Shown: piece after piece, positions 35,763-43,670 of the stretch
Layout of the letters: the number at the start of each line of letters is the position of its first letter
Numbering within the stretch: position 1 is the first letter of the stretch
NCBI RefSeq assembly: GCF_900105175.1
Contig: NZ_LT629771.1
Location: 2,604,001 to 2,668,000, forward strand
Reading direction: 5' to 3'
DNA length: 64,000 nt
Source of the DNA: Jiangella sp. DSM 45060
Lineage (GTDB): Bacteria > Actinomycetota > Actinomycetes > Jiangellales > Jiangellaceae
Notes under the pieces: generated by a model
Databases searched by the model: none
Told to the model about the DNA's origin: nothing
The model's input: the letters and a program-made list of their open reading frames with translations, nothing else
Made by a program: the position numbers and the translations under genes

Positions 35763-36731
35763 ATGGCACGGTCGATCTGGAGTGGCTTCCTCAGCTTCGG
35801 GCTGGTCTCGATCCCGGTGCGCCTGTACTCCGCGACGCAGGAGCACGAGGTCGACTTCCACCAGTTCGAACGTGGCACGGCTGACCGCATCCGGTACAAG
35901 CGGGTCAACGAGCGCACCGGCGACGAGGTCGAGTACGACGACATCGTCAAGGGCCACGACGTCGGCGGCGGCGACTACGTCATCGTCGAGCGTGAGGAGC
36001 TGGACGAGATCGCGCCGGGGCGGTCGCGGTCGCTGGACATCGACCAGTTCGTCGAGCTGGCCGAGATCGACCCGATCCACTTCCAGAAGAGCTACTACCT
36101 CGGTCCCAGCGACGACGAGACCGCCGGGTCGTACGCGCTGCTGCGCACGGCGCTGGACCGCACCGATCGGGCCGCCGTGGGCACGTTCGTCATGCGCGGC
36201 AAGGAGTACCTCGCCTGCGTCCGCGTGTCGGGCCCGGTCCTGGTGCTCGAGACGATGTTCTTCGCCGACGAGATCCGCGACCCGGTGGCGGAGCTCGGCG
36301 ACCTGCCGAAGGCGGTGTCGAAGGGCAAGCAGCTCGACATGGCCGTCGACCTCGTCGAGGCGATGACGGAGGACTGGAAGCCCGAGCGGTTCCACGACAC
36401 GTACACCGAGCGGGTGGAGGAGTTGGTCGACGCCAAGCGCGAGGGCAAGGAGGTCGTCGCCGAGCGGGCGCCGGCCGCGACCGGTGCGACGGACCTGCTC
36501 ACGGCGCTGCAGGAGAGCGTCGCCGCGGCCAAGAAGAAGCGGCCGGCGAAGAAGTCGGCGAGCAAGCCGACCGTGGCGAAGAAGTCGGCGAGCAAGCCGA
36601 CCGCGGCGAAGAAGGCAGCGAGCAAGCCGACCGCGGCGAAGAAGGCAGCCGGCAAGCGGGCCGGGACGAAGAAGGCGGCGGCGAAGAAGACGGCGGGCAA
36701 GCGAACCGCGGCGAAGAAGCGCGCCGCTTGA
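35763..36731 (+). CDS. ku: Ku protein, non-homologous end joining
   Basis: A 322-residue bacterial Ku homodimer subunit that encircles DNA ends and recruits LigD. The N-terminus ARSIWSGFLSFGLVSIPVRL, then FHQFERGTADRIRYKRVNE, and HFQKSYYLGP, MRGKEYLACVRVSG and AVDLVEAMTEDWKPERFHDT are diagnostic. After about residue 255 comes a lysine/alanine-rich tail made of repeats, as in other long-tailed actinobacterial Ku proteins. ATG 35763 is chosen by homology. No ligD is in the window. Confidence 0.95.
   Translation: MARSIWSGFLSFGLVSIPVRLYSATQEHEVDFHQFERGTADRIRYKRVNERTGDEVEYDDIVKGHDVGGGDYVIVEREELDEIAPGRSRSLDIDQFVELAEIDPIHFQKSYYLGPSDDETAGSYALLRTALDRTDRAAVGTFVMRGKEYLACVRVSGPVLVLETMFFADEIRDPVAELGDLPKAVSKGKQLDMAVDLVEAMTEDWKPERFHDTYTERVEELVDAKREGKEVVAERAPAATGATDLLTALQESVAAAKKKRPAKKSASKPTVAKKSASKPTAAKKAASKPTAAKKAAGKRAGTKKAAAKKTAGKRTAAKKRAA
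36546..36656 (+). repeat. 30-bp tandem repeats encoding the Ku tail
   Basis: Three full 30-bp units start at 36546, 36576 and 36606, with a partial fourth at 36636. Each encodes about ten residues of the type AKKSASKPTA. The repeat codes a basic, histone H1-like tail and is prone to copy-number change. Confidence 0.8.
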
Positions 36732-36766
36732 TGTCGATGGCCCGGCCCTGACTCCGACCTACGAGC

Positions 36767-37417
36767 ATGACCACGACACAGAAGCTCCGCGTCCACACGT
36801 ACTCGGTGTCCGTCGACGGCTACGCAGCCGGCCCGGGGCAGAGCCCCCGCGACCCGCTCGGCGTCGGAGGTGAACGGCTGCACGACTGGGTGGTCGGCAC
36901 CCGGACGTTCCACGGCATGACCGGCGAGCCGGGCGGCAGCACCGGCGTCGACGACGAGTTCGCCCAGCACCTGTGGCGCAACGTCGGCGCCTCGATCATG
37001 GGCCGCAACATGTTCGGCCCGGTCCGCGGGCCGTGGCCGGACGACGCCTGGACGGGGTGGTGGGGGCCGAACCCGCCGTACCACCACCCGGTGTTCGTCC
37101 TGACCCACCACCCGCGCGCATCCGTCCGGATGGAGGGCGGCACCACGTTCCACTTCGTCACCGACGGCATCGAGGCGGCCCGGGAGCGGGCGCTCGACGC
37201 GGCGGACGGGCGGGACGTGATCGTGGCGGGCGGCGCGGCGACGATCCGGCAGTACCTGCGGGCCGGGCTGATCGACGAGCTGTAGATCGCCATCTCGCCG
37301 GTGCTGCTGGGCGGCGGCGAGCGGCTGTTCGACGACGGCGTGGGCGTGCCGGGCTACACGTGCACCGGCTTCACCGCCGGCGAGAACGCCGTGCACGCGC
37401 GGTTCGAGCGGGCCTGA
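36767..37417 (+). pseudogene. RibD/DHFR-like reductase interrupted by an in-frame amber codon
   Basis: A dihydrofolate-reductase-like (RibD C-terminal) frame. From ATG 36767 it reads LRVHTYSVSVDGYAAGPGQS, SIMGRNMFGPVRG, DVIVAGGAATIRQYLRAGLI and DEL, then TAG at 37283-37285. The same frame continues IAISPVLLGGGERLFDDG to a TGA at 37415-37417, completing the normal fold at 216 codons. In relatives this position commonly holds a coding residue in the D-E-L-x-I-A-I-P-V-L-LG segment. A single CAG-to-TAG change explains it. The gene is therefore inactive or truncated unless the amber is read through. Confidence 0.8.
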
Positions 37418-37437
37418 CCAACATCTATGCTGGCGGC

Positions 37438-38232
37438 GTGCTCGAACTGCGCGCCGACTGCGCCCGCTGCGCCGGGCTGTGCTGCGTCGGTCCCGCGCTG
37501 ACCCGCTCGGCCGACTTCGCCATCGACAAGCCGGCGGGGGAGCCGTGCCCCAACCTGAGCGACGACTTCCGCTGCGGCATCCACACCGAACTGCGGCCGC
37601 GCGGATTCCCCGGCTGCACGGTGTACGACTGCTTCGGCGCTGGTCAGCAGGTCGTGCAGGTGACGTTCGGCGGCGCGACGTGGCGGTCGTCGGCGGCGGC
37701 GCGGGCGGACCAGTTGGCCGCGTTCGCCGTCATGCGGCCGCTGCACGAGCTGCTCTGGCACCTCCACGCGGCCCGCGGCATCGCGGCGGCGGCGCGGCTG
37801 CACCCGGCGCTGGACGAGCAGGCGGCCCGGGTCGAACGGCTCACCGCCGCACCCGCCGCCGACCTCGCCGCGGTCGACGTCGCCGCCCTGCGCGCCGACG
37901 CGGACGTGCTCCTGCGCGAGGCGTCGCGGCTGGCCCGGGCCGGCACACCGGGCCGTGACCTGCGCGGCGCCGACCTCATGGGACGGAAGCTGCGCGGCGC
38001 GGACCTCACCGGCGCGGACCTGCGCGGCGCCTACCTCATCGGCGCCGACCTGCGCGGAGCGACGCTCGACCGGGCGGACGTGATCGGCGCCGACCTCCGC
38101 GCGGCCGACCTGCGCGGCGCCGATCTGTCGGGCGCGCTGTTCCTCACCCAGCCTCAGGCGTCCGCCGCCGCGGGCGACGGCGCGACCCGGCTGCCGTCCG
38201 GCCTGGACCGGCCGCCGCACTGGACGGCCTGA
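37438..38232 (+). CDS. Cys-rich plus pentapeptide-repeat protein
   Basis: A 264-residue protein of two parts. The N-terminus has many cysteines (DCARCAGLCCVG, EPCPNLS, FRCGIH, GCTVYDC), resembling a YkgJ-like metal cluster motif. The C-terminus from about residue 175 is made of pentapeptide repeats (DLRGADL, LRGADLTGADLRGAYL, ADLRAADLRGADLSG), which fold as a beta-helix. MfpA-type repeats mimic DNA and bind gyrase, but that role is not shown here. The GTG lies six bases after TATGCT (37426-37431), so it is probably leaderless. Confidence 0.8.
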   Translation: MLELRADCARCAGLCCVGPALTRSADFAIDKPAGEPCPNLSDDFRCGIHTELRPRGFPGCTVYDCFGAGQQVVQVTFGGATWRSSAAARADQLAAFAVMRPLHELLWHLHAARGIAAAARLHPALDEQAARVERLTAAPAADLAAVDVAALRADADVLLREASRLARAGTPGRDLRGADLMGRKLRGADLTGADLRGAYLIGADLRGATLDRADVIGADLRAADLRGADLSGALFLTQPQASAAAGDGATRLPSGLDRPPHWTA

Positions 38233-38428
38233 GCCGGCCGCACCTGTCTGCGACGCCGCGATCCGGGTGCCGCCCGGGAGGAGGACGGCACCCGGACCGG
38301 CCCGCCGGTGGATCGGTCCCTTCAACTGCGACGGGCTGCGCCGGAGCCCGGTTCCAGCCAGCCGCGCCCGCGGCCACGACGACCGCCGCCGTCACGGCGA
38401 GCGGCACGAGCTCCGGGCGGCGCCGCAA
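38144..38428 (-). CDS. Possible small membrane protein downstream of the sigma gene
   Basis: A 94-codon frame with TTG start two bases after the ECF sigma stop codon. It begins RRRPELVPLAVTAAVVVAAG, one plausible transmembrane helix, then a low-complexity tail that runs antisense into the pentapeptide gene. Position suggests coupling to the sigma gene, but the tail looks like shadow sequence. It may not be real. Confidence 0.3.
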   Translation of the reverse strand: MRRRPELVPLAVTAAVVVAAGAAGWNRAPAQPVAVEGTDPPAGRSGCRPPPGRHPDRGVADRCGRLRPSSAAAGPGRTAAGSRRRPRRRTPEAG

Positions 38429-38430
38429 GG

Positions 38431-39681
38431 TCAGGGCGGCGGCGTCCGGCTCAGCCGGTCCTGCAGGAACTCCTGCTCGGCGGCGTTGTCACTGAGGGCC
38501 AGCGCCGCTCGGTAGGCCGCAGCCGCCTCGGCGTGCCGGCCCAGACGGGTCAGCAGGTCGGCCTTGGTGGCGGGCAGATACCGGTACCCGGCCAGTCGGC
38601 CGCCGGACTCCAGCGCCTCCACCTCGGCGAGCGCCGCCTCCGGACCGTCCACCATCGACACCGCGACGGCGCGGTTGAGGGCGACGACGGGCGAGGGCCA
38701 GCGGCGCAGCAGCTCGTCGTACAGGGTGAGAATCTGCGGCCAGTCGGTGTCGGCGTAGCTGGGCGCCTGCGCGTGCAGCGCCGCGATCGCCGCCTGCAGC
38801 GCGAACCGTCCCGGCGGGCCGGCCCGGAGGGCGCCGACGACGAGGCGGTCGGCCTCGGCGATCAGGTCGCGGTCCCACGCGGACCGGTCCTGCTCCTCGA
38901 GCCGCAGCAGCCGCCCGTCGGCGTCGGTGCGGGTGGCGCGGCGGGCCTGGTGCACGAGCAGCAGCGCCAGCAGCCCGTCGGTCTCCGGCTCGGACGGCAG
39001 CAGCGAGGGCAGCATGCGGGCGAGGTCGAGGGCCCGGCCGGTCAGCTCGTCGCGGACGAGGTCGGCGCCGGAGTGCGCGGTGTGCCCGGTGGCGTAGAGC
39101 AGGTGGATCACCGTCAGGACGGCGTCGACGCGCGATGGCAGGTCGCGCGTGGCCGGGACGGCGTACGGGATGCGGGCCGCGGCGATCTTCTTCTTCGCGC
39201 GGGTGATGCGCGCGGCCATCGTCGGTTCGGCGACGAGGAAGGCGTGCGCGATGTCGGGGGTGCTGACGCCGCAGACCAGCCGCAGCGTCAGCGCGACCTG
39301 CGCCTCCTCCGACAGTGCCGGGTGGCAGCAGGTGAAGATCAGCCGCAGCCGGTCGTCCGGAATCGACACGGCGTCGTCGGCCAGCGCGGCGGCCTCGACC
39401 CCCGGGACGTCGTCGACGTCCATCAGCAGCAGCGGCAGCTTCGCCCGCAGCGTCCGCTGCCGCCGCAGGTTGTTCAGCGCGGTCCGCCGCGCGACCGTCG
39501 TCAGCCAGGCGCCGGGCCGGGCCGGGACGCCGTCGCGGCCCCACCGGATCAGTGCCTGCACGTAGGCGTCCTGGACGGCCTCCTCGGCGGCGTCGAGGTC
39601 GCGCGTGACGCGCACCGTCGCGGCGAGCACGAAGGCCCACTCGCGGCGGTGCGCGTCGGCGACCGCGGACTCGACGGTCAG
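38431..39681 (-). CDS. ECF42-type RNA polymerase sigma factor with C-terminal extension
   Basis: Sigma factor of 416 residues. Region 2 (LDAAEEAVQDAYVQALIRWG, PGAWLTTVARRTALNNLRRQ) and region 4 (CGVSTPDIAHAFLVAEPTMA) are followed by the long TPR-like C-terminal domain (RFALQAAIAALHAQAPSY, LNRAVAVSMVDGPEAAL) typical of ECF42. Homology to N-termini such as TVESAVADAHRREWAFVLAA extends upstream of the first GTG (39630) to a CTG at 39681, which overlaps the DGPF stop as CTGA. I take that as the start. The DGPF partner gene directly upstream confirms the group. Confidence 0.88.
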   Translation of the reverse strand: MTVESAVADAHRREWAFVLAATVRVTRDLDAAEEAVQDAYVQALIRWGRDGVPARPGAWLTTVARRTALNNLRRQRTLRAKLPLLLMDVDDVPGVEAAALADDAVSIPDDRLRLIFTCCHPALSEEAQVALTLRLVCGVSTPDIAHAFLVAEPTMAARITRAKKKIAAARIPYAVPATRDLPSRVDAVLTVIHLLYATGHTAHSGADLVRDELTGRALDLARMLPSLLPSEPETDGLLALLLVHQARRATRTDADGRLLRLEEQDRSAWDRDLIAEADRLVVGALRAGPPGRFALQAAIAALHAQAPSYADTDWPQILTLYDELLRRWPSPVVALNRAVAVSMVDGPEAALAEVEALESGGRLAGYRYLPATKADLLTRLGRHAEAAAAYRAALALSDNAAEQEFLQDRLSRTPPP

Positions 39682-40034
39682 GACGTCAGCCCGGAGAAGT
39701 CGAGCCCGACCAGCGGCCGCACCTCGACGCCGCCGCTGACGATCGGCGTCATGCGGGCCAGTTCGATGGCGTGGTCGAGGTCGCGCGCCTCGATGACGAA
39801 GACACCGGCCAGCGCCTCCTTGGTCTCGATGAACGGGCCGTCGGTGACGAGGTCGCCGCGGATGGTCGTGGCGGTGGCGCTGGGCTCGAGCGCGATGCCG
39901 CCCAGCTCCTTGCCGCCCTTCTCGCGGATGCGGCCGGGCAGCGCGCCGTGCGCCTCGACGACCTCCGGCGGCAACTCCGCCGCCTGGCCGCCCTCGGCCT
40001 CGCGCTCGAAGATGAGGATCGCGTACTGGGTCAT
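39678..40034 (-). CDS. DGPF/YCII-like protein, ECF42 partner
   Basis: A 118-residue YCII-related protein, MTQYAILIFEREAEGG onwards, with the family signature VTDGPFIETKEALAGVFVIE. These small proteins are always next to ECF42 sigma factors and are thought to act in the same response, by an unclear mechanism. The ATG has GGAAGGAAG upstream. Its TGA overlaps the CTG start of the sigma gene. Confidence 0.9.
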   Translation of the reverse strand: MTQYAILIFEREAEGGQAAELPPEVVEAHGALPGRIREKGGKELGGIALEPSATATTIRGDLVTDGPFIETKEALAGVFVIEARDLDHAIELARMTPIVSGGVEVRPLVGLDFSGLTS

Positions 40035-40117
40035 GGGGATCTTCCTTCCGATGAGTGCTGACACCTCCCCGACACGCGGCCGGCGGGCGAATCGACAGCC
40101 CGGACGGAGAAATCTAC

Positions 40118-40675
40118 TCAGTGGTGTTCGGAGACGAGGACGGCGAAGGTGCCGGGCTCGAGCGCGCGGAACACGTGCGGGAGGTCGCCGGGGTAGCTGA
40201 CGTAGTCGCCGGGGGCCAGCTCGACCGGGTCGTCGGTGAGCCCGGCCAGCGCCCGGCCGGCGCTCAGCACGACGTGCTCGACGACGCCGGGCATGTGCGG
40301 GTCGGACACGCGCGGCTCGCCCGGCTGCGCGGTGACGAGGTAGAGGTCGCGGCGGGCGTTCGGCGGGCCGGCCGACAGGACGGTGGCGACGTAGTCGGCC
40401 CGCTCGGACGCGACGCCCGGGCCCTCGCCCTTGCGGATGACCTGCACCCGCGGCCGCGGCGGCTCGACCAGCTGGGCGAACGGGACGTCCAGTGCCACGC
40501 CGAGCGCCCACAGCGTCTCGACGCTGGGGTTGCCGGCGCCGGACTCGAGCTGCGACAGCGTCGATTTCGCGATGCCGGCGCGCCGGGCCAGCTCGCCCAG
40601 CGACATGCCGGTGCGGCGCCGTTCCCGTTGCAGGGATGCGGCGATGACGGCGAGCGGTGCGCCGGGCTGACTCAT
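40118..40675 (-). CDS. XRE-cupin transcriptional regulator
   Basis: A 185-residue regulator. The N-terminal HTH (about 10-65) reads RERRRTGMSLGELARRAGIA, KSTLSQLESGAGNPSVETLW. A C-terminal cupin (about 100-185) with MPGVVEHVVLSAG and LAPGDYVSYPGDLPHVF would bind a small ligand or metal. It is divergent from azlCD, and in many genomes such regulators control AzlCD-type exporters. A perfect inverted repeat lies between the genes. Confidence 0.9.
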   Translation of the reverse strand: MSQPGAPLAVIAASLQRERRRTGMSLGELARRAGIAKSTLSQLESGAGNPSVETLWALGVALDVPFAQLVEPPRPRVQVIRKGEGPGVASERADYVATVLSAGPPNARRDLYLVTAQPGEPRVSDPHMPGVVEHVVLSAGRALAGLTDDPVELAPGDYVSYPGDLPHVFRALEPGTFAVLVSEHH

Positions 40676-40697
40676 TGCGTTCGCTCCATCGGTCGAT

Positions 40698-40715
40698 CGT
40701 TCGCCTTGACGAACG
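40698..40715. promoter_or_regulatory. Inverted repeat CGTTCG-N6-CGAACG, candidate XRE operator
   Basis: Perfect 6-base arms separated by six bases in the region between the divergent XRE-cupin gene and azlC. Variant half-sites GTTCG and CGTTCA lie nearby at 40679 and 40725. Binding by the adjacent regulator is inferred. Confidence 0.55.
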
Positions 40716-40741
40716 GACGGTCATCGTTCAGTGTAGTGGTC

Positions 40742-41437
40742 ATGCGTTCGATGTACCGAACACTACGCGCCGACCGGGCGCTGGCGCGGGACATCGCCCT
40801 CGTGTGTGTCGCCGACGCGGTGGTGGGCCTGTCGTTCGGCGCCATCACCGTCGGCGAGGGGTTGCCGGTGTGGCTGCCCATGCTGCTGTCGGTCGTGGTG
40901 TTCGCCGGGGCGGCGCAGTTCATGTTCGTCGGGCTGGTCGCGTCGGGCGGCAACCCGGTCGCCGCGGTGCTGGCCGGGCTGCTGGTGAACGTCCGGCACG
41001 TCGTGTTCGGCTTCACCGTCGGCGACGTGGTCGGCCGCGGCTGGCAGCGGGCCGCCGGCAGCCACGTCATGGTGGACGAGTCGGTCGCGTTCGCGCTGGC
41101 CCAGCCCGCCGGCGAGCGGCGGCGGGCGGCCTACTGGGGCTGCGGCGTCGCCCTGTTCGCCTGCTGGAACGTCGGGGTGGTGGCCGGAGCGTCGATCGGG
41201 ACGGTGGTCAGCGACCCGGCCGCGCTCGGGCTGGACGCCGCGTTCCCGGCGGTGCTGCTGGCGCTGGTGCTGCCGGCGCTGCGGGACCGCACGACGGCGC
41301 TGGCGGCCGGCACCGGGGTGGCGATCGCGCTGGCCACCGCGCCGTTCCTGCAGGCCGGGCTGCCGGTGCTGCTGGCGCTGGCCGGTGTCGTCGTGGCGCT
41401 GGCGCGGCCGCGGCGGAGCGAGGAGGTGGCGGCATGA
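40742..41437 (+). CDS. azlC: AzlC-type branched-chain amino acid exporter subunit
   Basis: A 231-residue membrane protein forming, with AzlD, an exporter of branched-chain amino acids or analogues. Family features are FGAITVGEGLPVWLPMLLSV, VFAGAAQFMFVGLVASGG and LLVNVRHVVFGFTVG, with about seven hydrophobic segments. ATG 40742 is used; ATG 40751 is an alternative. It overlaps azlD by four bases. It is divergent from an XRE-cupin regulator. Confidence 0.9.
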   Translation: MRSMYRTLRADRALARDIALVCVADAVVGLSFGAITVGEGLPVWLPMLLSVVVFAGAAQFMFVGLVASGGNPVAAVLAGLLVNVRHVVFGFTVGDVVGRGWQRAAGSHVMVDESVAFALAQPAGERRRAAYWGCGVALFACWNVGVVAGASIGTVVSDPAALGLDAAFPAVLLALVLPALRDRTTALAAGTGVAIALATAPFLQAGLPVLLALAGVVVALARPRRSEEVAA

Positions 41438-41760
41438 CGATGTCGACGACGGCGCTGGTCGCGGCGGTGGTGGTGCTGGGCGTGGGGACGTTCGCGTTCC
41501 GCTACGCCGGGCCGGCGCTGCGCGACCGGGTGACGCTGCCGCCGCGCGCGGAGCAGCTGCTGGCGACGTCGGCGATCGTGCTGCTGGCGGCGCTGGTCGC
41601 GACGGCGGCCATGCTGGACGGCCGCGAGTTCGACAGCGTCGCCCGGCCGGCCGGTGTGCTGGTCGGGGCTGTGCTGGCCTGGCGGCGGGCGCCGTTCGTG
41701 GTGGTCGTCGTGGCCGCCGCGGGGACGGCCGCCGTGCTACGGCTGCTCGGCGTCCCCTGA
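41434..41760 (+). CDS. azlD: AzlD family small exporter subunit
   Basis: A 108-residue protein with about four hydrophobic segments: ALVAAVVVLGVGTFAFRYAG, LLATSAIVLLAALVATAAML, RPAGVLVGAVLAWRRAPF and a final helix. It pairs with AzlC. The start overlaps the azlC stop (ATGA), and GAGGAGG precedes it inside azlC. Its last 24 bp overlap the convergent methyltransferase gene. Confidence 0.9.
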   Translation: MTMSTTALVAAVVVLGVGTFAFRYAGPALRDRVTLPPRAEQLLATSAIVLLAALVATAAMLDGREFDSVARPAGVLVGAVLAWRRAPFVVVVVAAAGTAAVLRLLGVP

Positions 41761-42297
41761 GCCGGACGCGGGAGCGTCGGCCCAGGCCTGGCGGCGCACC
41801 TCGTAGCAGGCGACGGCGGCCGCGGCGGCCACGTTGAGCGAGCCGACCCGGCCGGTCTGCGGCACGTAGCCGACCGCGTCGCACAGGCTCAGGCAGGTCG
41901 CGGACAGCCCGCGGTCCTCGTTGCCCAGCACGACGCAGACGTCGCGGCGCAGGTCCAGCGCGGCCATCGGCTCCGCCTCGTCGGCCAACTCGAGGCCGAC
42001 CACGAGGTAGCCGTCGTCGCGGGCCGCCCGGATCGCCGTCGTGATCTCCTCGTACGTCGTCCACGACAGGTACCGGCCGGTGCCCAGCGCCGTCTTCTGC
42101 GCCTTGGGGGAGCCCGGCGAGGCGGTGCGGCCGACGACGTACAGCTCGCTGACGCTGAGCGCGGCCGCCGTCCGCATGATCGACCCCACGTTGAACGGCG
42201 ACTGCACGTCCTCGAGCAGCAACGACAGCCGGAAGGAGTCCTTCCGCCGCCACGACCGGTGCAGTCGCTTCAGTTCCGTTCCGCCGAGCTGTCGCAC
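41737..42297 (-). CDS. SpoU/TrmH family RNA 2'-O-methyltransferase
   Basis: A 186-residue SPOUT methyltransferase. Motifs are LLLEDVQSPFNVGSIMRTAA (motif 1, with the conserved Asn and Arg), VCVVLGNEDRGLS (motif 2) and VGYVPQTGRVGSLNVAAAAA (motif 3), which form the knot that binds S-adenosylmethionine. The target is probably a tRNA or rRNA ribose. The GTG at 42297 shares one base with the upstream methyltransferase stop (TAGTG), so the two are coupled. A longer frame upstream is a shadow of that gene. Confidence 0.9.
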   Translation of the reverse strand: MRQLGGTELKRLHRSWRRKDSFRLSLLLEDVQSPFNVGSIMRTAAALSVSELYVVGRTASPGSPKAQKTALGTGRYLSWTTYEEITTAIRAARDDGYLVVGLELADEAEPMAALDLRRDVCVVLGNEDRGLSATCLSLCDAVGYVPQTGRVGSLNVAAAAAVACYEVRRQAWADAPASGSGDAEQP

Positions 42298-42914
42298 TAC
42301 TGCTCCGATCGCAGGGGTTGGACCTCGAGCACCCGGTAGCCGATGCGCGACACCAGCCGCCGGGTCGGGAAACCGGCCGCGGCCAGCCACTTCGCCAGCG
42401 AGTCGGCGCCGAGGTTGCGCTGCACGACCAGGTACGCGGCGCCGCCGGGCAGCAGCAGCGGCAGCCAGCGCAGCAGGAGGTCGTGCAGGGCCGACTTGCC
42501 GACCCGGATCGGCGGGTTGGAGTAGATGGCCGCGAACCGCACGTCCTCAGGCACGTCGTCGGGCAGCGCCGCCCGCACCCCGCCCAGCCCGGTCGCGGCG
42601 GCGTTCTCGCGCACCAGCTCCAGCGCCCGCTCGTTGACGTCGACCGCCCAGACCCGGCGGCGCTTGAGCCGGTGCGCCATGGTCAGCGCGATGGGTCCGT
42701 AGCCGGCGCCGAGGTCGAGGAGGTCGCCGCGGACCGGCGGCAGCGGCGCGTTCTCCAGCAGCACCCGAGTGCCGGGGTCGAGCTGCCGGAACGAGAACAC
42801 GCCGGTGTCGGTGAGCAGCCGCAGCCGCACGTCCGGCAGCACGACGTCGATGGTCCGCCTCGAGCTGGCCACGCCGGGCTCACTCGCGTAGTAGTGCTCG
42901 GGCGGTTCGGGCAA
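42297..42914 (-). CDS. RsmC-like class I methyltransferase
   Basis: A 205-residue protein resembling the catalytic half of rRNA guanine N2-methyltransferases. The SAM motif LLDLGAGYGPIALTMA and the NPPIR signature (YSNPPIRVGKSALHDLLLRW) are present, plus LPGGAAYLVVQRNLGADSLA. I favour TTG 42914 as the start because GGAGG lies seven bases upstream and the protein then begins PEPPEHYYASEPGVASSRRT, as in relatives. GTG 42947 is the alternative without a site. It is coupled to the SpoU gene. Confidence 0.85.
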   Translation of the reverse strand: MPEPPEHYYASEPGVASSRRTIDVVLPDVRLRLLTDTGVFSFRQLDPGTRVLLENAPLPPVRGDLLDLGAGYGPIALTMAHRLKRRRVWAVDVNERALELVRENAAATGLGGVRAALPDDVPEDVRFAAIYSNPPIRVGKSALHDLLLRWLPLLLPGGAAYLVVQRNLGADSLAKWLAAAGFPTRRLVSRIGYRVLEVQPLRSEQ

Positions 42915-42957
42915 GGGTCGGCCTCCATCGATCGGACGGGATGGCACTCAGGGTAGG

Positions 42958-43563
42958 TCACGGGAGGACGTACCGGCGCGTCCACTCGCCGCCGTCGCGG
43001 TCGAACCGGACCCGGGTGGCCACACCGGCGTCGCCGGGAATCCACCACGCCTCGACGCGGTCCGGGCGCAGCGCATACGCCAGCCACGACGGCGGCGGCT
43101 CGGCGGGGTCGCGGCGCAGTTGCCGGTCGAACGCCGCGCGCACCTCGTCCGGGCCGGTGAGGGCGCGCCCGCCGAGCTCCTCGTACACCCAGGCGAGCGC
43201 GCGCAGGTTCGGCGACCGCTGCGCGTACAGCACGCGCGCCTCGTCCGGCGGCAGCTCGGTGACGGGCCCGTGGAGGGTCACCTGCCGCACCAGCGCCGGC
43301 CAGTGGAAGACGGCGGCCGCGCGCGGGTTCGCGGCGAGGTCGGCCGCCTTCACCGACGGGCGGGAGCTGGTGAAGCACACCGACGCGTCGTCCACGGCGA
43401 CGGCGAGCACCGTCCGCGCGTGCGGCACCCCGTCCGCCGACGCCGTCGCCAGGGTGAAGGCGCGCGGGTCGCCCGCGCCTGCCGCCTCGGCCATCCAGTC
43501 CGCGAGCAGCGCCAGCGGGTGCCCGGAAACTCCGTTGAGCGCGGGGTCGTCGTTTGCCATCAT
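42958..43563 (-). CDS. Pyridoxamine 5'-phosphate oxidase (PdxH-like)
   Basis: A 201-residue FMN-dependent split-barrel oxidase: RAFTLATASADGVPHARTVL, VCFTSSRPSVKAADLAANPR, AAAVFHWPALVRQVTLHGPV and a C-terminal dimerisation segment with RVEAWW and RRYVLP. It would oxidise pyridoxine/pyridoxamine phosphate to PLP, though some phenazine-pathway relatives (PhzG) share this layout. The start is ATG 43563 or 43560. It lies upstream of the RsmC-like gene with a 43-bp gap. Confidence 0.87.
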   Translation of the reverse strand: MMANDDPALNGVSGHPLALLADWMAEAAGAGDPRAFTLATASADGVPHARTVLAVAVDDASVCFTSSRPSVKAADLAANPRAAAVFHWPALVRQVTLHGPVTELPPDEARVLYAQRSPNLRALAWVYEELGGRALTGPDEVRAAFDRQLRRDPAEPPPSWLAYALRPDRVEAWWIPGDAGVATRVRFDRDGGEWTRRYVLP

Positions 43564-43670
43564 CGGCCCATGATCTCGACTCCCGGTGTCCGCTCGCTGC
43601 CCCTCGTCGCCCGTGTCGCGGTGACGAAGCAGCAGCCGCGGCCGGGCTGGAGGCGCTGCCCGCTCGCGCC

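Noticed and set aside
36546..36656. CRISPR array from regularly spaced 30-bp repeats
   Set aside because: The units are contiguous with no spacers and encode the Ku tail in frame.
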